DNA from: Myxococcales bacterium
Lineage (GTDB): Bacteria; Myxococcota_C; UBA6777
Length of the DNA stretch: 11,811 bases
Assembly (NCBI GenBank): GCA_027005175.1
Contig: JALTMC010000643.1
Span: forward strand, 1 to 11,811
Direction: 5' to 3'
This document shows positions 4,506 through 10,235 of the stretch, in pieces. The notes beneath the pieces are model-generated. The model was not told where the DNA came from. It did no database searches and saw only the letters and a program-made list of their open reading frames with translations. The position numbers were made by a program, and so were the translations under genes. The first letter of the stretch is position 1. Every line of letters begins with the position of its first letter.

Positions 4506-7121
4506 ATGAGTCTGGCGATGAGTCGAGATAGAGTTAAAGAAGAAGCCTCTGCGATGGAGGCGGAGCATCGTGAACCTTCTGAATCCACCCAACACTTGCA
4601 GGTTGTGGAGCAAGAGGAAGACCCGCTTTGGGATCCATCCTACGACCTGTTTGGTGCGGACTCGTTGGAAGCCTTAGAGTGGTCTCATGTTACAGAGTTT
4701 CTCTCGACATTGTGTCGTACGGTGTGGGGGAAGGCATACGCCAAACGTTTGCCTTTCTTTGCGACTCGTACAGAAGCGGAGCGCGAGTTAGAGCAAGTGG
4801 GTGATGCGCTGCGACTGATGATGGAGCAGGGGGAAAGCTTGCCGGCAGGTGGGATGCCTGATTTGCGTCCCGCCTTTGTTCGTTTAGAGAAGGGGGCCTC
4901 TCTGGACGCCTCTGAATTTATGGGGGTCGTTGACCTGTTGAATGCTGCTGCCAAAACCCGTGGATTTGTGGCAGAGTATGAAACCTTCCTGGCCTCTTTG
5001 TGGGAACGGGCAGAGCTTTTGCGACCTCTCACTCGTTTGCGTCGCTCCATTGAAGGCGCGTTTGATCGAGGGGGTCGTCTGCGAGACGACGCCTCGTGGG
5101 AGCTGGGAGCCTTGCGCGAAGAAGCACGTCGTTGTCACGACCGCATTCGACGCAAGATGCAAGACTACCTCTCCAGTCACAGTAAACAATTGACAGACAC
5201 GTATTACACTCTCCGTCAAGACCGTTATGTTCTGCCCGTGAAAGCCCAAGAGCGCAGCAAAGTTTCAGGTATTGTCTATGGAAGCTCAGGGAGTGGAGCG
5301 ACCGTCTTTATCGAACCACAGCCGATGGTTGCGATGAACAACGATCTTCGTATTGCGGAAGAAGCCGTGGTTCAGGAGGAGCTGCGTATCCTTCGTAAGC
5401 TCAGCGCAGAGACGGCTCAAGAGTTGCCTGTCCTTCGAGCGAATCTGGAGCTGTTGCGCGACTTTGATATCTTGCAAGCGCGTGTACGACTGGCTGAACA
5501 GTTGGATGCCACTGTGCCCATCTTGGTTCCCGTCGACCAGAACGCCTCACTTGATCTAAAAAAAGCACGTCATCCCTTGCTTCTTTTGAAAGGTGTTGAT
5601 GTGGTTGCCAACGATATGGCATTGGGGGCCAAGGGTCGGACCTTGTTGATCAGCGGACCCAATACTGGAGGGAAAACGATCGCCCTAAAGACGATGGGGA
5701 TTTGTGCTTTGATGGCCCGAGCAGGGCTGCCCATTCCCACCGATCAAGGAAGCGTCATTCCGTTCTTTGACGCGATCTTCACAGATATCGGTGACCACCA
5801 AAGTATCGAATTTGATCTCTCTACCTTCTCCGGTCAAATCGTTAAATTACGCGAGATTATGGAGCAAGCCCATGATTGTTCTCTCGTCTTGATCGATGAG
5901 ATCGTGGTTGGAACCGATCCTTATCAAGGGGCGGCTTTGGCCACATCCATTCTGGAGAAACTCACAGAGCAGAACTGTTTTGTGGCTGCAACGACACACT
6001 ACGAACAGCTCAAAGCGCTGGCCTATGAAGATGACCGTTTTGTGAACGCAAGTGTGGGATTTGATCTGGAGGACCTAGCTCCGACATACCGGCTTTATAT
6101 TGGAACACCCGGAAGTTCAAGTGCTCTCGACATCGCTCGTCGCTTGGGGCTGGATGAAGCTCTTTGTGGGCGTGCAGAGCAACTCTTATCCCCGGCGGGG
6201 GATAGGTTTGATCGAATTATCGGCAAGTTGGAGCAACAGTACCAAGAGCTGTATGAAGAGCGAGAACGTGCGACAAGGGCGCGTCGCAAGCTTGAACGAG
6301 AGGTGATGGAGCAGCAGCGCAAAAGCGAGCAGATCGACAGTATGCACGAACGTCTGCGCAGTGGAGAAGAGCAGAACTGGCGACAGCAGTTTCGCAAAGC
6401 ACGTGAACTTTTGCGTGATGCAGTGAATACATTGCAACGTGATCCGGGGGACTGGAGTCAGGTTCAGGCAGCACAGCGTCAATTGAAAGAGGCAGAGTCC
6501 TTGGCGGGGGAGGCCCGCGTTCGGAGCCAGCCCAAGTCTGTAGAGCAGCCTCCAACAGAAGAACAACTGAAGCCTGGGCAGAAAGTGAAGATCTTGTCGC
6601 TTCGGGCAGAAGGTGAGGTTGTAGAAGGCCCTGATGCCAATGGTCAGGTGCTTATACAGGCAGGGATGCTGCGAACCAGGGTCAGTCGAAATGATGTTCG
6701 CTCTCTATCCAACCGTCAAAGCAAACAACGCTCCAAACGCCGCTCTTCTTCCACAACCCAACCCAAGCACTCTTCTTCCACAACCCAACCCAAACGCCCT
6801 TCAGCATCTCCAAGAAAGCAGGCTTCATCTTCTGTCGTCTCTGATGAGTCCACCCATGACTTCAGTGTGATTCCCAGCAGTGAAAACAATTGTGATCTTC
6901 GCGGGATGCGTGTTGAACAGGCTCTTGATGCGGTTGAGGCTTTTCTCGACAAAGCGATGCGTCAGGAGCGTCTGGCTGTTCTTTTGATTCACGGACATGG
7001 CACCGGCGTCCTGCGCAGTGTTGTTCGCGATTACTGCCGTCAATCCCCATATATCGAACGTTTCCGACCTGGGGACAAAAGTGAAGGTGGAAACGGTGTG
7101 ACCGCAGTCCTTCTCAAATAG
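4506..7121 (+). CDS. mutS2: MutS2 family ATPase/Smr-domain nuclease
   Basis: The protein has 871 residues, longer than the usual ~780. Homology to MutS2 begins near residue 52 (ADSLEALEW...). The clamp/lever region includes RQDRYVLPVK and GSSGSGATVFIEP (237-270). The ABC-type ATPase follows: Walker A GPNTGGKT (384-391), signature region STFSGQI (439-445), Walker B VLIDEIVVGTDP (461-472) and switch His in TTHYEQ (496-501). A charged coiled coil spans about 570-670, a KOW-like segment about 690-735, a low-complexity linker 736-795, and a C-terminal Smr domain from DLRGMR (797-802) through HGHGTGVLR (829-837). MutS2 dimers act on branched DNA, suppressing recombination, and in some bacteria split collided ribosomes via Smr; which role applies here is unknown. 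The first ~50 residues are an acidic extension, and the start is uncertain because no good ribosome site precedes 4506 or the Met codons at 4518 and 4554. The linker contains a 9-residue tandem duplication. Confidence 0.96.
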   Translation: MSLAMSRDRVKEEASAMEAEHREPSESTQHLQVVEQEEDPLWDPSYDLFGADSLEALEWSHVTEFLSTLCRTVWGKAYAKRLPFFATRTEAERELEQVGDALRLMMEQGESLPAGGMPDLRPAFVRLEKGASLDASEFMGVVDLLNAAAKTRGFVAEYETFLASLWERAELLRPLTRLRRSIEGAFDRGGRLRDDASWELGALREEARRCHDRIRRKMQDYLSSHSKQLTDTYYTLRQDRYVLPVKAQERSKVSGIVYGSSGSGATVFIEPQPMVAMNNDLRIAEEAVVQEELRILRKLSAETAQELPVLRANLELLRDFDILQARVRLAEQLDATVPILVPVDQNASLDLKKARHPLLLLKGVDVVANDMALGAKGRTLLISGPNTGGKTIALKTMGICALMARAGLPIPTDQGSVIPFFDAIFTDIGDHQSIEFDLSTFSGQIVKLREIMEQAHDCSLVLIDEIVVGTDPYQGAALATSILEKLTEQNCFVAATTHYEQLKALAYEDDRFVNASVGFDLEDLAPTYRLYIGTPGSSSALDIARRLGLDEALCGRAEQLLSPAGDRFDRIIGKLEQQYQELYEERERATRARRKLEREVMEQQRKSEQIDSMHERLRSGEEQNWRQQFRKARELLRDAVNTLQRDPGDWSQVQAAQRQLKEAESLAGEARVRSQPKSVEQPPTEEQLKPGQKVKILSLRAEGEVVEGPDANGQVLIQAGMLRTRVSRNDVRSLSNRQSKQRSKRRSSSTTQPKHSSSTTQPKRPSASPRKQASSSVVSDESTHDFSVIPSSENNCDLRGMRVEQALDAVEAFLDKAMRQERLAVLLIHGHGTGVLRSVVRDYCRQSPYIERFRPGDKSEGGNGVTAVLLK
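6743..6796 (+). repeat. 27-bp in-frame tandem repeat in the mutS2 linker
   Basis: Two copies (6743-6769 and 6770-6796) encode SSSTTQPKH and SSSTTQPKR. The repeat keeps the frame and lies in the disordered Ser/Lys/Pro-rich linker between the KOW-like region and the Smr domain, so it only changes linker length. Confidence 0.85.
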
Positions 7122-7156
7122 TCGAAGGCTGACTTACAAGCAAAGCTCCCAGAGCC

Positions 7157-7195
7157 CCTCCCAGCATCGACAGGATATTATCCCGATGGGGGAGG
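7157..7195. terminator. Long hairpin after mutS2, candidate terminator for convergent genes
   Basis: CCTCCC (7157-7162) pairs with GGGAGG (7190-7195), CATCG (7165-7169) with CGATG (7184-7188), and the inner GGATATTATCC (7173-7183) folds on itself. Small bulges separate the three stems. It starts 36 nt after the mutS2 stop codon. The structure is present on both strands, so it could stop both mutS2 and the opposing small gene; no strong T-run follows on the plus strand. Confidence 0.5.
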
Positions 7196-7363
7196 AGAGT
7201 TGTCAGTCCACCGTGAGTGTCTGTGAATCGACCAGTCAAAGCACCTCGAAGGAAAAGCAAGAGACGGAGTCCACCGTGAGGTAGGCACGTGTCTGTGAAT
7301 CGACAGGATACTATCCCGATGGGGGGAGGAGAGTCATCAGTCCATCGTGAGGTAGGCACGTGT
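7164..7363. repeat. Three imperfect ~71-bp tandem repeats, copies of a gene's 3' end
   Basis: Read on the reverse strand, three units begin with ACAC-(GTGCCTAC)-CTCACGRTGGACT: 7363-7293 (71 bp), 7292-7221 (72 bp) and 7220-7164 (57 bp, lacking 9 bp near its start). The first unit starts inside the last codons of the small membrane protein gene (RAYLTMD and its stop), so the other two are duplicated 3' ends. The first and third units share a middle block with the palindromic GGATAYTATCC; in the central unit that block is replaced by unrelated sequence while both edges are kept. The array fills the gap between convergent genes. Confidence 0.85.
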
Positions 7364-7555
7364 CAGGTCTATGCCTGCACGCAGGAGGGCCCAACCGGAG
7401 AGGAAGGCGAGGGTGCCTGCGGCGTAGTCGGTGTTGCGGAGAAAACTGAGGCTTTGGAAGAAAAAGTAGGGTCCAAGAAAGACCAGCACCAGACCCAGTC
7501 CCGGATAGAGTTTTATCAGGTTGTTGCGCCAATGTTCGAAGCGGCTTTTACTCAT
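7337..7555 (-). CDS. Small two-helix membrane protein, function unknown
   Basis: The protein has 72 residues. After a basic, polar N-terminus (MSKSRFEHWRNN) come two hydrophobic segments at about 16-36 (LYPGLGLVLVFLGPYFFF) and 44-62 (YAAGTLAFLSGWALLRAG), joined by a short charged turn (LRNTD). This predicts a hairpin in the inner membrane with both ends inside. The ATG at 7553-7555 is preceded on the reverse strand by AAGGA at an 8-nt spacing, which supports it over the open frame extending back to 7660. The stop codon lies within the first ~71-bp repeat unit. I recognise no family. The gene is convergent with mutS2. Helix pattern plus ribosome site make a real gene likely, though its shortness keeps some doubt. 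Confidence 0.72.
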   Translation of the reverse strand: MSKSRFEHWRNNLIKLYPGLGLVLVFLGPYFFFQSLSFLRNTDYAAGTLAFLSGWALLRAGIDLTRAYLTMD

Positions 7556-7563
7556 TCGATGCG

Positions 7564-7568
7564 TCCTT
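7564..7568 (-). promoter_or_regulatory. Ribosome binding site of the small membrane protein gene
   Basis: The reverse strand reads AAGGA here, 8 nt before the ATG at 7555. It decides the start within a longer open frame. Confidence 0.7.
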
Positions 7569-7863
7569 GATCCATGAGAGGGTGTTTTTTGAATGATCCG
7601 GGCGAAAACTCGTGGCTCCGATCGAAGCTTGCGAATTGCAATCATAGCGATTTGATGCAATTATGGGTATGGTGTTTTGCATACTCCAGCGGATTTTTTG
7701 TGTGGACCTTATGGAAGCACTTGTTCTTATTGGAGTTTGACTTGTTTTCTTTTGATGGTGGGACTTTGTTCTCTTGAGCCAAACGCTGTTCTCCTCCTGA
7801 TTTCTTTGGGAGCTACTTCCTTTTGGGAGAAATGGACGGAGGATGGGTGGACCTTTGACGGTT

Positions 7864-7878
7864 GGGCATAAGATGCCC
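7864..7878. other. Perfect 6-bp hairpin in the non-coding stretch
   Basis: GGGCAT (7864-7869) and ATGCCC (7873-7878) pair around a 3-nt AAG loop. No T-run follows. Its role is unknown; a terminator or processing site for a short transcript is possible. Confidence 0.4.
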
Positions 7879-8212
7879 GGAATCGTTGTTGCTAGGTAGA
7901 GGACAGGAGACCACGACGAGAGTGGACTGTTTCCTAGAACTGTACTCTTAACTGCAAGGTTTATGGTGTACTTTTTTTAGGGAATGGCTTAAAAACTGAA
8001 GTAATGTGTATTGAAATAGTGAAATATAAGACCGCTCCAACGATAGGAAGTTTCGGGTGATTTGTCGGCGTATGGGAATGTGATGGGTGGCTTGGAGAAG
8101 AGCTGCAAGCTGTGGATTTTTTGTATCTAGAGCTATCGTTACGTCTTTATTGCCAGCAGTCTCTGCTATGTCATCAGGTGGATACGATCTGAGCATGGAC
8201 ATTCTTTTTTGG

Positions 8213-8225
8213 GGTTGTTTCAACC
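8213..8225 (+). promoter_or_regulatory. Hairpin abutting the ribosome binding site of the RseP gene
   Basis: GGTTG (8213-8217), TTT, CAACC (8221-8225) form a 5-bp stem that ends directly before AGGGA (8226-8230), the ribosome site 10 nt upstream of the ATG at 8241. It could tune translation, but a stem this short may be chance. Confidence 0.35.
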
Positions 8226-8240
8226 AGGGAAATCTTTCGA

Positions 8241-10097
8241 ATGAGTATTCTGCTTGCTATTTTAGCCTTGGGCTTGTTGATTGTGCTGCATGAGCTGGGT
8301 CACTTTATGGTGGCGCGTTGGTGCGGCATGAAGGTATATGAGTTTGCTGTCGGGTTTGGGCCTCGCTTGTGGTTCTTCAAGCATGGCGAAACCGAGTATT
8401 CTCTCCGGGTTGTACTGTTGGGCGGGTATGTTCGTGTTGCGGGCATGCACCCTGCCGAAGAAGATGCAGAGGACCCACGCAGCTTCTTGAAGAGTTCCCC
8501 CGGAAAACGATTTGCAATGATCTTTGCTGGCCCGATGGCTAACTATATCACTGCATTCTTTGTCTTTGTTGTTTTGTTTGGTTTTTGGGGTATTCGGGAT
8601 GATCTCGCACAGATCAAACTCTCCCACACAGCGACAGCCCGTGCGGGGTTTCTACCGGGTGACCGAATTTATGCGGTGGATGGTAAGAAGCTTCGCCTGT
8701 TGCCGATGCGTTCACCGATGGCGCAACTGCGTGTTGCTTTCGCCAAACGCAACAAACAGCCCGTTGAATTAACGATCAAGCGTCAGGGAAAGATATACCC
8801 TGTAACGCTGCCGCGTAAGGACAAAAAACAGAAAGGTTCTCTGGGACTACAGATCGCGCAGTGGGACCAGATCACGGTCAAGCGTTTGCATACCAAGTCG
8901 TTGGCGACACGGTTGGGCTTGCAGGTGGGTGATCAGGTGTTGCAACTGGATGGAAAGCCGGTGAAGTATATCACCGACTTACGCAAGGCTTTGTCGGAGC
9001 GTTCTCGACGTGATATCAAGCTTGCGGTGGAGCGAGGTGGAAAGTCGATCAAGCTGTTGATTCCGAAGGATGAAAATGCGACCTCGGATCATATCGGCGT
9101 GGCCTGGGCGGTAGAGTCGATTCTTCGGGTGGTCAAGATTAAGTCTGGAAGCCTATCGCAAGCGTATGGTTTGCAAGAGGGTGATGTCCTTGTTGGTCTG
9201 AACAAGAAACCATTGCGAACCATTCCGGGTCGAACGGTATTTCAGCAGATTCAGGACAAGTTGGCTGTTTGTAGCAAGACCAAGAAGCCTGTCCAGGTGA
9301 CGGTTTGGCGCAAACAGAAGAAACATACATTTTCTGTGTCACCAGACAAGCAAGGTCGCTGTGGAGCAGGTCTCGTCTGGAAGCCGACAGGCTGGGTTTT
9401 GGTGATGGGGGTGAGAGCCAAGACCGCAGCTGCAAAATTCTTACGCAAAGGAGATAAGCTTCTGATGGTTGATAACCAGCCTGTGGTTGCCTTGGATGGT
9501 CGTCCTTTCGGTAGCACGTCTCCCTTGCTGTCTTTGCTGCGGGCACGCACATACCGCCCTGTTGAGGTAATTTACGAGCGCAATGAAAAACGCTACACTC
9601 AGCTTGTTCCAATGGCACCTGTGGATAAGAAGGGGAGGATCAATTATTTGCTCGGATTCAGCCCACAAGTCGACTTCCCACGCAAGAATGTTGGATGGAC
9701 TGGTGTATTTCGTAAGTCAGGACTTGAGACTTGGTTGTGGAATATCCGGATCTGGGATGGATTGTCACAAATCGTATCAGGTCGGGAAAAAGCGAACTTA
9801 ACGGGACCTGTTGGGATTGTTCGTATCGCACAAAACTCGGTGCAGCAAGGGGCTAAGTTCTTTCTCTTTTTTGTTGCAATTATCAGCATTCATCTTGCTT
9901 TCTTTAACCTCCTTCCGATCCCGGCTCTGGATGGTGGGCGGCTGATGTTTCTCTTTTCACAGCAATTAATTCGGCTGTTTGGTGGAAAAGAAGAGTGGGC
10001 CATTCGTGCAGAGATGGTCGCCAACCTGGTAGGCTTTCTGTTATTATTCGCTTTGTTGATATTTATTACTTTCAAGGATATCCAAAAACTGTTCTAA
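8241..10097 (+). CDS. rseP: RseP-type site-2 intramembrane zinc metalloprotease (M50) with four PDZ-like domains
   Basis: The protein has 618 residues, against ~450 for E. coli RseP. The zinc site HELGH (17-21) lies in the first membrane helix, and the third ligand motif NLLPIPALDGG (556-566) in a C-terminal helix. AGPMAN (96-101) marks the second helix. Further hydrophobic segments are at 540-560 and 590-611. Between helices, about 125-480, four PDZ-like repeats can be seen from the recurring G-hydrophobic-x-x-GD pattern: GFLPGD (136-141), GLQVGD (226-231), GLQEGD (310-315) and FLRKGD (400-405), each followed by 'V/L-DGK/NKK/DNQ-P' and a later basic strand. RseP normally has two. The enzyme cleaves transmembrane anti-sigma factors and signal peptide remnants within the membrane after a first periplasmic cut; PDZ domains gate substrate access. 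No anti-sigma factor, dxr, cdsA or bamA gene is visible nearby, unlike the common arrangement. AGGGA at 8226-8230 supports the start. Confidence 0.95.
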   Translation: MSILLAILALGLLIVLHELGHFMVARWCGMKVYEFAVGFGPRLWFFKHGETEYSLRVVLLGGYVRVAGMHPAEEDAEDPRSFLKSSPGKRFAMIFAGPMANYITAFFVFVVLFGFWGIRDDLAQIKLSHTATARAGFLPGDRIYAVDGKKLRLLPMRSPMAQLRVAFAKRNKQPVELTIKRQGKIYPVTLPRKDKKQKGSLGLQIAQWDQITVKRLHTKSLATRLGLQVGDQVLQLDGKPVKYITDLRKALSERSRRDIKLAVERGGKSIKLLIPKDENATSDHIGVAWAVESILRVVKIKSGSLSQAYGLQEGDVLVGLNKKPLRTIPGRTVFQQIQDKLAVCSKTKKPVQVTVWRKQKKHTFSVSPDKQGRCGAGLVWKPTGWVLVMGVRAKTAAAKFLRKGDKLLMVDNQPVVALDGRPFGSTSPLLSLLRARTYRPVEVIYERNEKRYTQLVPMAPVDKKGRINYLLGFSPQVDFPRKNVGWTGVFRKSGLETWLWNIRIWDGLSQIVSGREKANLTGPVGIVRIAQNSVQQGAKFFLFFVAIISIHLAFFNLLPIPALDGGRLMFLFSQQLIRLFGGKEEWAIRAEMVANLVGFLLLFALLIFITFKDIQKLF

Positions 10098-10133
10098 TAC
10101 AACCTTGGAAGTGATGGAGTGTACACTTCAGAT

Positions 10134-10152
10134 GACAGAGTTCTCTTCTGTC
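10134..10152 (+). terminator. Hairpin after the RseP gene, possible terminator
   Basis: GACAGA (10134-10139) and TCTGTC (10147-10152) pair around a 7-nt loop, 36 nt after the stop codon. A 10-bp palindrome AGTGTACACT (10118-10127) lies just before it. There is no T-run, so termination is uncertain. Confidence 0.3.
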
Positions 10153-10182
10153 GAACGAGAAAGCTACAACCTTGCTTTTGAC

Positions 10183-10217
10183 GGAACTCAGAACTCGGAA
10201 TTCGGAACTTGGAACTT
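10183..10217. repeat. Five tandem heptamers upstream of the double-FHA gene
   Basis: The heptamers are GGAACTC, AGAACTC, GGAATTC, GGAACTT and GGAACTT, contiguous with a strict 7-bp period. They end 8 nt before the AGGAG ribosome site at 10226-10230, so they would lie in the mRNA leader or close to the promoter of the FHA gene. Confidence 0.88.
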
Positions 10218-10225
10218 ATTGAGGC

Positions 10226-10230
10226 AGGAG
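10226..10230 (+). promoter_or_regulatory. Ribosome binding site of the double-FHA gene
   Basis: AGGAG lies 5 nt before the ATG at 10236 and fixes the start of the large open frame that continues to the window end. Confidence 0.75.
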
Positions 10231-10235
10231 TTGGA

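Larger units (their letters stand above)
7556..8240. other. 685-bp stretch without a convincing gene, upstream of the RseP gene
   Basis: The stretch should hold the promoter of the small reverse gene and that of the RseP gene, but I find no clear -35/-10 pair. Several short open frames exist on both strands (for example 7677-7871 forward and 7948-8223 reverse), but none has a good ribosome site or a recognisable protein. Two perfect short hairpins are visible: 7864-7878 and 8213-8225. The sequence is somewhat T-rich and uneven in composition. It could be a decayed gene or a long regulatory region. Confidence 0.6.

Noticed and set aside
7114-7359. Reverse-strand frame of 81 codons across the ~71-bp repeats
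   Set aside because: The translation simply reflects repeated DNA, and the frame overlaps the end of the small membrane protein gene. No start signal.
7164-7363. Possible CRISPR array
   Set aside because: The units are contiguous ~71-bp tandem repeats, not short repeats with unique spacers, and there are no cas genes.
7677-7871. Forward frame with a hydrophobic, Cys/Trp-rich translation
   Set aside because: It begins with TTG without a ribosome site and overlaps another equally good frame (7574-7777). Hydrophobicity follows from T-rich DNA.
7948-8223. Reverse-strand open frame of 91 codons upstream of the RseP gene
   Set aside because: No ribosome site, no recognisable domain, and it would be divergent within 20 nt of the RseP start. 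Kept only as a remote possibility.
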